Source: CAVRZY01 sp963725415
Lineage (GTDB): Bacteria > Acidobacteriota > Terriglobia > Bryobacterales > Bryobacteraceae
DNA length: 64,000 bases
Reading direction: 5' to 3'
Assembly (NCBI GenBank): GCA_963725415.1
Contig: CAVRZY010000190.1
Coordinates: forward strand, 5,748-69,747
Shown: in pieces, positions 1-9,154 of the stretch
How positions within the stretch are numbered: position 1 is the first letter of the stretch
Layout: each line of letters begins with the position of its first letter
Notes under the pieces: model-generated
The model's input: the letters and a program-made list of their open reading frames with translations, nothing else
What the model was told of the DNA's origin: nothing
The model's database searches: none
Position numbers and translations under genes: made by a program

Positions 1-588
1 CACATCTGCCGGGACTCGGTCGCGATCATCAGCTACAGGCGGACGGCGCCGTTGACGGACGTGGAGATTGACTCCCTCATGATCACCCCGCTGGTGCCGT
101 TTGCTCCCAACGTCCTGGTGAACGTCGAGATGGATGACAGCGGGGTGCTCGGTCCGGCCCAGTGCGACTGCTCGCTGAAGGCGCTGGGATTGACGCAACA
201 GGTCAGTGACATTTTCAGCTACGGCAAGCTCACCGGCCAGGGCATGACTCTGCTCGGGAAAGACCTGCTCCAGATTCTGGAGATCAGCCTGCCGCGTCAC
301 TTCGGCGGCACGCCCACCGACTATCAACTGGTGGAGCAGGAAGGGGCGAACCAGACCGAAATCGAGCTGCGCGTCAATCCGCGGATTGGTGCAGTCTCCG
401 AGGAAAAGGTGAAAGACTTTTTCCTGACGGAGATGAAGAAACTATATGGCGGTACGCTAAGCAATCGGAACTGGTCGCAAACGAACGGGTTCCGGGTCGT
501 GCTCGCCGAGCCGTATGTCACCAGGAACACCGACAAGGTGCATCCGCTCCACCTCCTGGGGACGTCGCGCCGGCAGCGCGGCGAATGA
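1..588 (+). CDS. C-terminal part of a PaaK-like adenylate-forming enzyme (5' end outside window)
   Basis: The frame is open from base 1 to the stop at 586-588, so this is the last ~195 residues of a longer protein; the TTG at 52 is not a convincing start. The visible part resembles the C-terminal lid domain of phenylacetate-CoA ligase/LuxE-like acyl synthetases: a Cys-x-Cys stretch (QCDC), then a segment with 'FGGTPTDYQLVE', a basic-acidic alternating region, and a tail 'HPLHLLG'. These enzymes adenylate a carboxylic acid with ATP and pass it to CoA or a protein. The catalytic N-terminal AMP-binding core is not in the window, so substrate and even activity cannot be judged. Downstream lies an unrelated receptor gene after a 92-base gap. 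Confidence 0.55.
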   Translation, partial: HICRDSVAIISYRRTAPLTDVEIDSLMITPLVPFAPNVLVNVEMDDSGVLGPAQCDCSLKALGLTQQVSDIFSYGKLTGQGMTLLGKDLLQILEISLPRHFGGTPTDYQLVEQEGANQTEIELRVNPRIGAVSEEKVKDFFLTEMKKLYGGTLSNRNWSQTNGFRVVLAEPYVTRNTDKVHPLHLLGTSRRQRGE

Positions 589-644
589 CCGGCCGCTGGC
601 GCCCGTTGCGGCCGGGGCCGTTTGCGGCGCGAACAAGTGTGCGA

Positions 645-650
645 TAGAAT
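645..650 (+). promoter_or_regulatory. -10-like hexamer TAGAAT before the TonB-receptor gene
   Basis: TAGAAT lies 30 bases upstream of the ATG at 681. It matches the TA-n-AAT hexamers seen just before several other genes of the window. No clear -35 box is visible. Confidence 0.3.
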
Positions 651-680
651 CCTCTGGGAAGCGCGTCGGAGCAGGGCATC

Positions 681-3600
681 ATGAGGATTCATCGGTTTGT
701 TCTTGTCTTTCTGTTGTGTGCCGCCCCGGCTGTCTGGGCACAAGGTCGGCTTAGCGCCATCACTGGCACGGTCGTCGATGAATCAGGGGGCGTCGTCATC
801 GGGGCCACCATTCAGGCTCGTCACCTCGCCACCGGCGAGACCCGGGGCGCCATCTCTGGCCAGAACGGGGGCTATCGGATACCGCTGCTGGAGTTGGGCG
901 CCTACACCGTCACCGCTAGCAAGGTCGGCTTCAATTCCAGCGAGCACCAGGGAGTCACACTGGAGCTGGACCGCGAAGCCGTGGTGGATCACGTGCTCCA
1001 TGTCGGCGACGTCGCTGTCAGCGTCGTCGTGACCGGCCAGGCACGCAACATCGAGGCTGCGCCTTCGGCGCTGTCGAACCTGGTGGACGCCTCCACTATC
1101 GAGCGGATGCCGCTGAACGGCCGGGACTACATCCAGCTCGCCACGCTGCAAGCCGGCGCTCCGGTGGCACGCGCGCATGGACGCGACGTGAACTTCGGCT
1201 ACGGACTCCAGATCAGCATTTCCGGCTCGCGCCCGTTCCAGAACAATTTCCGGTTGGACGGCTTGAGCCTCACGTCGTACAGCGGCTCGACGCCCGGCAG
1301 CATCAACGGCGTCAACCTCGGGGTGGATGCTGTCGAGGAGTTCAGTGTGCACAGCAGTACTTACAGCGCCGAGTACGGCCGTGCCGCCGGCGGCATCGTC
1401 AACGCGGTCACCCGATCCGGCTCGAACGAGCCCCATGGAACGCTGTTTTACTTCCACCGCAACGACAACCTTGACGCCCGCAACTTTTTCGATCCCGGCG
1501 AGCCGCCAGAGTTCCGTCGTCACCAGTACGGAGGCTCCGTGGGCGGCCCCATCGTCCGCAACCGCACCTTTTTCTTCGCGAACTACGAGGCCCTTCGCGA
1601 GGCTCGGGGCAACACGACGGTGGACACAACTTTGTCCGCTGAGGCCCGCAAGGGCAATCTCACCAGCGGGACAGTGAAAGTTGACCCGGAAATCGCCAAG
1701 GCCGTTGCTCTCTATCCGCTGCCCAACGGCACGATCCTGGGTGACACCGGGCTCTTTTACTTTCCGAACGACGAGCAGGGTCGCCAGGACTTCGTCACCA
1801 CCCGGATTGACGAGACGCTCGGTGACGCAGACAGGCTTTTCTTCCGCTACAGCTTCGACGACGGCGCCCGCAGTGACGAAACCGACTTCGCGATCGCCAC
1901 CCGCACGCGTTCGACGCGCGACCAATCGGCCGCTTTCGAGCAGACTCACATCTGTCTCGGCAAACGTGCTCAACACGGCCCGCTTCGGCTTCCTGCGCAC
2001 CTACACCCTCGCCGGCGACACCAGAATCCAAGGTGCCGGGCACAGACGATCCCGACCTCGCGTTCCTCCCCGGCAGCGGCGTGATCGGGGTGATCCAGGT
2101 TTCCGGCATGACCGCCTTCGGTGGCGGCTCTGGATCCCAGGACCGGGATTCCTACGCCTTCAACTCCTTCCAGATCAGTGACGACGTCACTTGGCTGCGC
2201 GGAAGACACTCCCTTAAGCTCGGAGCCCGCTTCGAACGAACCCAGCTCAACTCCGACAGCCAGAGTCGAGCGTCTGGTGAGTTCCGGTTCTCCAGCGTGT
2301 CGGCGTTCCTGAGAAACGTTCCCTACAGCTTCCGGGCGCAGGTTCCCGGCTCCGACACGGTCCGGGGCCTCCGGCAGTGGATCGGCGCCCTCTATTTCCA
2401 GGACACCTGGATGCTGGCGCGGCGGTTCACGTTCGATCTCGGCCTGCGCTGGGAGTGGGCCACCGTCCCAACGGAAGTGAACGGAAAGCTGTCCAACCTC
2501 GACCGGCTCACCGACACCGAGATGCGATTGGGCGACCCGCTCTTCGACAATCCTTCGTTGGGCAATCCGGTCCCTCGCGCCGGCCTCGCGTGGGACGTGC
2601 TCGGATCGGGCAGGACCATGCTGCGGGGTGGATATGGTATCTACCTGGATCTGCTGCTGTCTCAGTTCTTTCATTATATGTGCATGCGGAATCCCCCTTT
2701 CTTCCGGACCGCGGATGCCACGAGTGTCGTTCCCGGCGACTTTTCCAAGGGCGGGTACCTGGCCTTGACCCAGAGCAAGATCCCCTTTGGCAACATCGAA
2801 CGCATGCCGCGCGACGTGACCCAGCCCTATGTCCAGCAGTGGAACTTGAACATCGAGCAGACGCTGGATCAGAACACGACCGCGCGTATCGGCTACGTGG
2901 GATCGCACGGGCTCAATCTGTCCTCGGTGACCGCCGATTCGAACCTCGTCGAGCCGATTACCTTGCCCGATGGCCGGCTCTTCTACCAGCCCGATGCCCC
3001 AGTGATCAATCCGGCGCTCGCTCGGATCAGGGACCACAACTTCGATGCCCATTCTTTCTATCATGCACTCCAGGCCCGAATTCGCCGGCGCCTGAACCGC
3101 GGCCTCCAGACGCAGGTCTCCTACAGCTTCTCCAAGAGCATCGACGACAGCTCCAACTTCTTCTACAACACTGAAGCCGCCAACGCGTTTCTGCTGCCGA
3201 TCACAGGTAGCTCGCGATTCAACCGCGGCCTGTCGGGTCAGGACGTCCGCCACTATGTGGTGATCAGTGGTACGTGGGATCTTCCCGTGACCCAGGGGCC
3301 CGGCTGGCGGCGATTCTTCGGAGGGTGGCAGACCGGCGGGATTGTTACCTACGCATCCGGCCTGCCCACCACACCCTTGCTCTCCTACGACGCCACCGGA
3401 ACAAAAGCACACCAGCTCGGCACCGGTTTCAACCAGCGTCCGGGTCTCGCCCCCGGCGCCAGCAACAACCCGGTCACAGGCGATATCCGCGGGTGGATCG
3501 ATCCCAGCGCTTTCCTCCGCCCCGAACGAGGGTTTCTTGGAAATCTTGGGCGAAACACGATCATCGGACCGGACATGGCCAACGTGGACTTCTCGCTCGT

Positions 3601-3811
3601 CAAGCGGATCCAGTGCCAGCGTCTGGGCCAGGGCGCGTCGCTCGATTTCCGGGCAGAGTTCTTTAACTTGTTCAACCGCGCCAACTTCGATCTCCCTGCC
3701 CAGGCCCGACTGGAAATTTTCAACCCGACTTCCACCCCCGAGGACTTCGGCCGGATCACCAGCGCGGCCAAGAGCCGGGAGATTCAGTTCGGTGTGAAAT
3801 TGCGGTTTTGA
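681..3811 (+). CDS. Oar-like TonB-dependent receptor with carboxypeptidase-regulatory domain (two frameshifts)
   Basis: An outer-membrane receptor/transporter of the large acidobacterial Oar-like family, probably for oligomeric substrates; the ligand cannot be deduced. It starts with a signal peptide (MRIHRFVLVFLLCAAPAVWA), then a carboxypeptidase-regulatory-like beta domain (residues ~25-110), a plug region ending near 'GRAAGGIVNAVTRSGSN', and a C-terminal barrel that finishes with aromatic-ended strands ('REIQFGVKLRF'). Two one-base shifts near 1,950 and 2,030 break the frame: the reading runs in frame to 'AAFEQTH', continues one base over as 'VSANVLNTARFGF', then again one base over from 'PGTDDPDLAF'. 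Homology is unbroken across both, and the length (1,042 residues if repaired) is normal for the family, so sequencing error is more likely than decay. Confidence 0.88.
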
Positions 3812-3844
3812 TAGCGGTGTGTGTCGTGCAGTGAATCGCGCCTC

Positions 3845-3850
3845 AGGAGG
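3845..3850 (+). promoter_or_regulatory. Strong ribosome binding site AGGAGG fixing a TTG start
   Basis: A perfect AGGAGG lies seven bases before the TTG at 3858. The ATG at 3819, in the same frame, has no such site, so the transporter most likely starts at the TTG. Confidence 0.6.
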
Positions 3851-3857
3851 GAACAGT

Positions 3858-5174
3858 TTGGCAACAGAGATCACGTTACCGGCGGCACCAACCCGATGGA
3901 CCGTACTTCGGCGCTCGGTCGCTTTTGGCCCCGGCCTCGCCTTCCTGCTGGGCACAATAGGTCCCCGGGACCTCATCACCAATTCGATCGCCGGCGCCTC
4001 CAGTGGCTACAGCCTCCTCTGGCTGATCGCCCTGGGGCCGCTGGTCCGGTTTTTTTACCTCGAGGCGTCGGCGCGCTACGTCTTAGTCACCGGCCGAAGC
4101 CTTCTCACGGGTTGCGGCAATGTCGGCAGATGGATCGTGCTGCTCTGGTTTGTGATGGCTGTTCTGAATCGTCACGTCTATGCGTTGATCCAGATCACCC
4201 TGCTCGGCACTGGCGCGCACTTCGTCCTCCCTCTGCCCACTCGTCATAGCGTCATGATCTGGGGGCTGTCCTCCTGGGTTGCCGGCTTTGCCCTGATGTA
4301 CTGGGGCCGGTATCGCGGGTTGGAGAAGATCAGCAGGCCCCTTGGGTTGCTGCTGGGCGCCTGCATCGTGATGGCCGCCGTCCTTTCCAGACCCGATCTT
4401 TCGGACCTGCTCAAGGGCGCCTTTTCACCCAGCCTGCCCGCCGACGTGGGCGTGTACAGTCCCACCCTCGTGCTGATGGCGTTGCTCGCTGGCGCCATCG
4501 GGTCCAACGCCAATCTCCAGTATTCCGCCTTCGTTCATGAGAAGGGGTGGCGTAATCCCTCCTTCTTGCGCCGGCAGAGAATCGACTTGCTGCTCAGCAT
4601 GGCGGGCACGTTCCTCATGCTGGCGATGATTCAGATCGCCGCCGCCGGCGCCCTCCGCCCGCGAGGCATTCAGGTGGCCAAGATGGAAGATCTGATTCCC
4701 ATCTTTTCAGGCGTCCTCGGCCATGCAGGACGCATTTTCCTGGGGCTTACCATCTGGTCGATGGTTTTTTCGAACTATGTCGGATACAGCACCGGCAACG
4801 GACTCATGATCGCCGAAGTCTACCACCGGTTCATCCGCCCGTCGGGGGCGATCGCCGAACAGGACCGTGGCGCCGGAGCCTCCTATCTGCCGGCTTTCCG
4901 GTGGATTACCGCCTACGTCCTTCTCTGTCCGCTCTACGTATTTTTCACGGGCTGGTCTCCCGTCCGACTCGTGCTCGTCGGCGGTGCTGCCAGCGCGCTC
5001 TCGCTGCCGATCGTCACTTTGGTCATCCTCCGCCTGACCGCCGACCCAAAGATCATGGGAGAGCACGCGAACAGTTGGCTGACCAACATCGTGCTTGTCC
5101 TCGCTGGAGTCGGCGCCCTCTACCTGGGCTACCAGGGGATCATCCGACTCTGGCCTGCCGTTCGCGGTTCCTGA
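3858..5174 (+). CDS. Nramp-family-like membrane transporter with altered metal-site motif
   Basis: A polytopic inner-membrane protein of about 438 residues with ten or more hydrophobic segments. The first helix region 'GTIGPRDLITNSIAGASSGYSLLW' aligns by pattern with the Nramp helix-1 motif, in which DPGN is followed by a gap and a G-Y/F-x-LLW end. Here the normally conserved Asp-Pro-Gly-Asn is Gly-Pro-Arg-Asp. The helix-6 region, usually carrying a Met-Pro-His-like metal site, reads 'GSNANLQYSAFVHEKGW'. Canonical Nramp proteins take up Mn2+ or Fe2+ with protons; the changed motif argues for another cation or substrate. The gene starts 46 bases after the receptor stop, so the two may be co-transcribed. 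Identification rests on topology and spacing of motifs. Confidence 0.62.
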   Translation: MATEITLPAAPTRWTVLRRSVAFGPGLAFLLGTIGPRDLITNSIAGASSGYSLLWLIALGPLVRFFYLEASARYVLVTGRSLLTGCGNVGRWIVLLWFVMAVLNRHVYALIQITLLGTGAHFVLPLPTRHSVMIWGLSSWVAGFALMYWGRYRGLEKISRPLGLLLGACIVMAAVLSRPDLSDLLKGAFSPSLPADVGVYSPTLVLMALLAGAIGSNANLQYSAFVHEKGWRNPSFLRRQRIDLLLSMAGTFLMLAMIQIAAAGALRPRGIQVAKMEDLIPIFSGVLGHAGRIFLGLTIWSMVFSNYVGYSTGNGLMIAEVYHRFIRPSGAIAEQDRGAGASYLPAFRWITAYVLLCPLYVFFTGWSPVRLVLVGGAASALSLPIVTLVILRLTADPKIMGEHANSWLTNIVLVLAGVGALYLGYQGIIRLWPAVRGS

Positions 5175-5414
5175 GGGCGCTGTGGTTCCCGCAAGCCCTG
5201 ATGTGTCAGATGTTCCTTCACCGATCGGTTAGGGGGCGGCGGGCAGGCACACAGATCGAAGGAAGCGCCGCGAGAGGTGGGAGAGCGCCTGTGCGTGGCC
5301 AAGAGGGCATCACCGCCCGAAATCAATGGCTTGCCGGCACCCCGCTCGTCCCCGACAAGTCGACGTCACGCCATGTTAGAACCGTCAGTTCATGGCCGGG
5401 TTCATACTCTCATA

Positions 5415-6508
5415 CTAGTTTAATGTCAAAGATAGAGTTTTAAGCCAGTCAAAGGAGGTCATTGATCGAACCAAGTCCGGCTGCTGATGCAGGGTGTGAA
5501 GCCCCACGCAGAGCTGCTTGACGACCGCGCCCAGAGTCGCAAAGGTGCGGTTGCTGATGTAGTTCTCGCGCAGATGGTCCCAGATGTGCTCCACGGGATT
5601 CAGTTCTGGGCTGTAGGCGGGCAGCCGCAGCAAATGTATCGTCGGAGGAATCTGCAGACCGGCGGCGGTGTGCCACCCCGCCCCGTCCAGGAGCATCAAG
5701 CAGTGTTCGTTGCGGAATTGCGTGGCGGTCTGATCCAGAAATAGCGACATGGCCTGGGCGTCCACCCAGGGCAGAACCAGCGAGCAAAGTTGACCGTCCA
5801 GGGGGCTAACCGCAGCCAAGCCGTAGACGAACTGCCGTACAATCTGCTGCCCCACCACGGGCCGCAGTGGCCAGGGCGCCCAGCAGCGGCGCTGATCGCT
5901 GATGCAGCCAAAGCGGGCCTCGTCCTGAAACAGCAATCGCAGGCGGACCCCTGAGGGCAACCGGGTCAGGATCGTTTGGATGACCCGGGGAAGTTTTTTT
6001 TGAAGCGTTCTTGGTCTCTCGGCTGGGCCTTGGGGTGACGGGGCCGCGGCCCCAGTTTCCGCCACCCGCACCGGTGCAGCAACCGGTAGACATAGCCCAA
6101 AGAGACCCGGCGGTGCAACCGCTTCTCCAACTGGCTACGGAACTGCTTGGCCGTCAGCACCTGGCCCTGTGCGGCGCGAGGTAACCATTGCTGGAGAAAG
6201 GCTTCCTCCTCTTCCACCGACAAAAACGCCCAGCGGCGCCCGCCCCGGCCTTGCCGTTGGAGTCCTTCCGGACCCTGATGGTTGTACTGCGAAATCCACA
6301 GCCAGATGGCTTGCTTGGAGGCGCACAGCAACTCGGCGACTTGATGAGCCGCCAACTGGCCGACATGCGTCAGCCAGATCGCCAAGCGTCTTTGGTAGCT
6401 GGATTTGTCGGGCGCTTCGCGCACCCAGGTCTGCAAACCCTCCGTGGATAGCCACGGTTCGATCCGCGCAGGCGGGCGCATATCAGTCTCCCACCTGCAA
6501 TCATACAA
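5415..6508 (-). CDS. IS630 transposase, probably made by -1 frameshifting
   Basis: The upstream frame (6508 to 5966) encodes the N-terminal helix-turn-helix region with a 'VAELLCASKQAIWLWISQY' recognition helix pair. The downstream frame (to the stop at 5415, inside the left inverted repeat) holds the DDE catalytic core: Asp in 'LLFQDEARFG', Asp in 'LMLLDGAGWHT', Glu in 'SPELNPVEHIWDHLREN'. The two frames meet at an eight-A run on the coding strand. A -1 slip there gives one continuous protein of about 364 residues, a normal IS630 length. Start: the region from 'MRPPARIEPWL' is the conserved part; the ATG at 6508 is nine codons earlier. It acts on the element's ends during cut-and-paste transposition. 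Confidence 0.88.
5961..6001 (-). promoter_or_regulatory. Programmed -1 frameshift signal: A AAA AAC slippery site plus hairpin
   Basis: On the minus strand codons read TTC AAA AAA AAC, so the canonical heptamer A AAA AAC (5999-5993) is in the right phase. Four bases later comes a perfect 8-bp stem, CCGGGTCA (5988-5981) pairing with TGACCCGG (5968-5961) around a 12-base loop. Slippery site and downstream stem are the standard parts of a bacterial -1 frameshift signal. The required frame change between the transposase halves is exactly -1. Confidence 0.75.
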
Positions 6509-6535
6509 TACCCTATGTTTGATGTCAAACTGGTA

Positions 6536-6685
6536 TCAATCCTGGTCGCCGTCCGCCTGTTCCTCCGCAGCCGCGGCGACACCGCCCTCAAAGTCCTCGC
6601 TCTGCGGCAGCAGATCGCGGTGCTCATGCGGAGGCGGCCGCGACCGACATTGAACTCCCTGGATCGGCTCTTCCGGCCGCTATTT
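6536..6685 (+). pseudogene. N-terminal fragment of an integrase/rve-type transposase
   Basis: Directly right of the IS630 element the frame reads 'LRSRGDTALKVLALRQQ' followed by 'MRRRPRPTLNSLDRLF'. This is the typical N-terminus of IS481-like/integrase-core transposases, where a basic helix precedes the zinc-like or HTH region. Only ~50 residues survive before the sequence switches to the permease repeat. The IS630 element sits at its 5' side, so the start may have been displaced. Confidence 0.55.
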
Positions 6686-6689
6686 CGGC

Positions 6690-7580
6690 CCGGAGGACCG
6701 GGCCGGCGCCCAGCGAGTGGCGCTCATTAACCAGCGCACCGCCGAGCGGTATTTCCCCAATGAGAACCCGGTCGGTAGGAGCATCGCCTATGGCGCCAAG
6801 CCCAAGCCAGGCAGTTGGGTTCGATGTGACCCATAGAACCATGAGCCTGGTCCTGCGAACCACCGTGGAGCCGGAGACTCTCAGCCAGGCTGTCCGGCGC
6901 GAGTTGGCCGAACTGGACCGCGACGCGGCGCTCTTCCTGGTGAAGACCATGGGGCAGGTGGTCTACGACTCGACTACGGGGACGTGGCTGCTGTCCCGGC
7001 TGCTGACCATCTTCAGCGCGCTGGCCCTGGTGCTGGCGCTGATCGGAGTCTACGGCGTGATGTCCTGCCTGGTCACCGAGCGCATCCACGAGTTCGGCGT
7101 GCGCATGGCCCTAGGCGCGGGGCGTGGCGCCATCCTGCGTCTGGTGCTCCGCGACGGGCTGCGCCAGGGTCTGAAAGGTACGCTTCTGAGAATCTCCTGT
7201 GCCGTTGGTTCCAGCCGCCCCCTTGGCCAGTACATCATCGGGATGTCGCCCCTCCACGTGGCCACGTGCGCCGGCGCCGCCGCCCTGGTCCTCGGCGTGG
7301 TCCTGATCGCCAGCTTAGTCGCCGCCCACCGCGCCTCCCGCGTGGACCCCCTGGCGGCCCTGCGCCACGAGTAGTTGCGCTGAACTTCCCGCCTACCCGC
7401 GCAGCGGCTCCACTGCTGGAAACAACTCCCGGCCTACCTCCGCAGCGGCGCCAGCACAGTCCAACGGTGGCAGCGGGAGCAGGCCCCAAGTCGCACCCGT
7501 GTCGACCTTCAGTCCTCGGCTTCCGAATAGGGCGTGTACGGCCGAGTGGCCCGGCTCCTCCGGTCAGCACAAGCTGACTT
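6690..7580 (+). repeat. Permease-tail direct repeat, copy 1 of 3 (internally deleted)
   Basis: Near-identical DNA occurs at 15,784-16,909 and 21,734-22,881 in the same orientation. Copy 1 begins only at the 'gcccggaggaccgggcc' stretch and lacks about 95 bases present in the others (between 'AKPKPGSW' and 'FDVT'). After the permease stop all three copies hold a decayed helix-turn-helix gene start: 7,435-7,490 can be aligned with 'AAYLRRGVRTVQRWEREQG' of the regulator at 25,289. The copies end together at a 'cacaagc(c/t)gactt' sequence. Confidence 0.8.
6717..7374 (+). pseudogene. MacB/FtsX-type permease, 3' remnant (copy 1)
   Basis: The fragment matches the C-terminal periplasmic-plus-FtsX part of acidobacterial orphan ABC permeases. 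'VALINQRTAERYFP' is in one frame. After an internal deletion the reading continues in another frame from 'FDVTHRTMSLVLRT' to 'DPLAALRHE', with three hydrophobic segments and the FtsX loop 'HEFGVRMALGAGRG'. About three quarters of a normal ~800-residue permease is missing. With no start and a deletion-caused frameshift, it cannot make a functional permease. Confidence 0.8.
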
Positions 7581-7901
7581 GCCGGTTCGAACCCGGGTTG
7601 AGAGCTCAGCCCAGCGTCCAACTTCCGGATGGCTGACGATCCAACCGGAATCTAGCCTGATGCAAGGTTCACGAGCGTGGCAAGGAGCCGTCTGAAACCG
7701 ACTGGCGCAATGCTCCGGTGCCATGGGTGCTTGGGACCTGCACGGTGTCGAAGTCGTCCACGGAGGTCTGGTCTTCGGTCGCGTTCTGGGATTCTTTTCC
7801 GATGACTGAAGTGGAATTGATCTGACTGGACGAATCGGTTCTGGGGCGGCGGTGGTGAGCGGCCGACGTTTCCGGGAAACAACGATTGTCCGTTTCGGAC
7901 G
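7581..7901. other. Unassigned stretch, no gene seen
   Basis: Between the end of the permease repeat and the ADP-ribosylglycohydrolase gene I see no convincing reading frame, RNA gene or repeat. The short open frames here show no recognisable domain. Confidence 0.5.
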
Positions 7902-9104
7902 CTATTTCACCAGCAAGGACTCGAGTTCGTTGGTTTGGCTTTTTACTTTGCGCAACTCGTTTCTACAGGCCTTGTATAGGCCCTCGGCGATTTGGCGCGC
8001 GGTGCGCTTGTCGACTGTATAAGGGTCCGTAACGACAGCCTTCTCGACGAGTTCCACCCACTCGCGCGGCCAGGCCTGGATCCCACGCAGCGCGCCGGCG
8101 AGGCCTCCCGCCACATAGGCCTTGCAGTCGGTGTCGCGGCCGAGGTTGGTCGCGTAAAGCGTGGCTTCGCGCGGCTGGCCGTTGGCCAGTTTGAAACAGG
8201 CCAGGCCGCCGGCCAGGATGTCAATGGCATTGGAGACGGGTCTGCCCTCATAAAACTTCTGGTACAAGGGGCGGATTTCTTTCCAGTCCTTTGCGTTTTT
8301 CGCGAAACCGAGAACCGTTTCCACCTCCTTGCGCGAGCCGGGCGGCAGTTGTGCCAAAGCGGTGGCAATCACCGAATCAACGGTGGCATTCGGCCGTATC
8401 GCCTCAGCCGTGGCCGCGGCGATGGCGGCGCAGTTCTCCAGCGCATTGTTGTACACCAAGGTGCTCCTAAACCGGCCGTCCTCGGTCTGCTTGTCATCCC
8501 GCCAAAGGGGCCGGCCCTGAGAGTCCTTGATGCGACCGAGATCGAGCGCGTCCTTGGCTGCGACGTCCGGACGGCAGGCGCTGATCAGGCCGAGAGGCTG
8601 CATCATCTTGGCCGTGCCCATGAAGCCCGGCCAGATGGCATAACGGCCGACCTCATAGGGGGGCATGCCCGCTTTGAGCAGGTCGTAGATGATTCTGTCT
8701 TGCGGGCCGATGCGGAAGCCGATCTTGGTGGGGTCGATGCTTTCGACCCACTCGCGGGCCAGTTCCTCGATACTGATCCTGCCGCCCTTCTTGATGATGG
8801 CGGAACACATCAGCTTATAGCGCTCCATGCCGTCCTCGGTCCAGCCCGGCTGGTTCGGGACACCTCTGGATCGAGAGTCGGCCACGAACTTGTCCAGGAA
8901 ACCATAGGTCTTCTCGATCCTCTCCCAGGTCCACCCCTCAACCGGAGCGCCCATGGCATTGCCGATGTAGGCGCCGGCCACGGCGCCGTAGATGTGGGCG
9001 AAGAGCCGGTCGTTCGGCGGGTCGCCGGCCGCCGACTGAGCATAGCTGACAGCACCGCCCGCCAACAGGACGATGATGAAGAACGTCCCCACTCGATATC
9101 TCAT
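7902..9104 (-). CDS. Secreted ADP-ribosylglycohydrolase family protein
   Basis: The protein (~400 residues) begins with a signal peptide ending near 'VSYAQS', so it is exported. The rest has hallmarks of the ADP-ribosyl-glycohydrolase (ARH/DraG) fold: 'GAVAGAYIGNAMGAPVEGW' near the mature N-terminus, 'WTEDGMERY' as the first metal-binding segment, and 'GRDTDCKAYVAGGLAGAL' near residue 330, where the two Asp residues normally bind the second Mg2+. Family members remove ADP-ribose from proteins or act on related N-glycosides. An exported member more likely cleaves an extracellular N-riboside-like bond than a cytosolic ADP-ribosyl mark. Start: ATG at 9104 has GGAGG eight bases upstream; the ATG two codons earlier (9110) is too close to it. 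Confidence 0.82.
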   Translation of the reverse strand: MRYRVGTFFIIVLLAGGAVSYAQSAAGDPPNDRLFAHIYGAVAGAYIGNAMGAPVEGWTWERIEKTYGFLDKFVADSRSRGVPNQPGWTEDGMERYKLMCSAIIKKGGRISIEELAREWVESIDPTKIGFRIGPQDRIIYDLLKAGMPPYEVGRYAIWPGFMGTAKMMQPLGLISACRPDVAAKDALDLGRIKDSQGRPLWRDDKQTEDGRFRSTLVYNNALENCAAIAAATAEAIRPNATVDSVIATALAQLPPGSRKEVETVLGFAKNAKDWKEIRPLYQKFYEGRPVSNAIDILAGGLACFKLANGQPREATLYATNLGRDTDCKAYVAGGLAGALRGIQAWPREWVELVEKAVVTDPYTVDKRTARQIAEGLYKACRNELRKVKSQTNELESLLVK

Positions 9105-9154
9105 TTGCATGTCCTCCCAGAAGTCCGGCATCGCGGATCTCCGTACGTTGATTC

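Larger units (their letters stand above)
5413..6535 (-). mobile_element. IS630-family insertion sequence, apparently complete
   Basis: The element body is 5415-6533 with a TA dinucleotide directly outside each end (5413-5414 and 6534-6535), as expected for IS630 insertion into TA. The ends form imperfect inverted repeats of about 23 bases (5415-5437 against 6533-6511, 17 matches). It carries one transposase gene split into two overlapping frames. It interrupts a decayed integrase-like fragment to its right. Confidence 0.85.

Noticed and set aside
1950..2040. Programmed frameshifting in the TonB receptor and other split genes
   Set aside because: No slippery heptamer or stimulatory hairpin is found at these sites, unlike in the IS630 transposase; indel errors are the simpler explanation.
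1970..3982. Open frame of 670 codons on the - strand
   Set aside because: Antisense to the TonB-dependent receptor; no recognisable domain.
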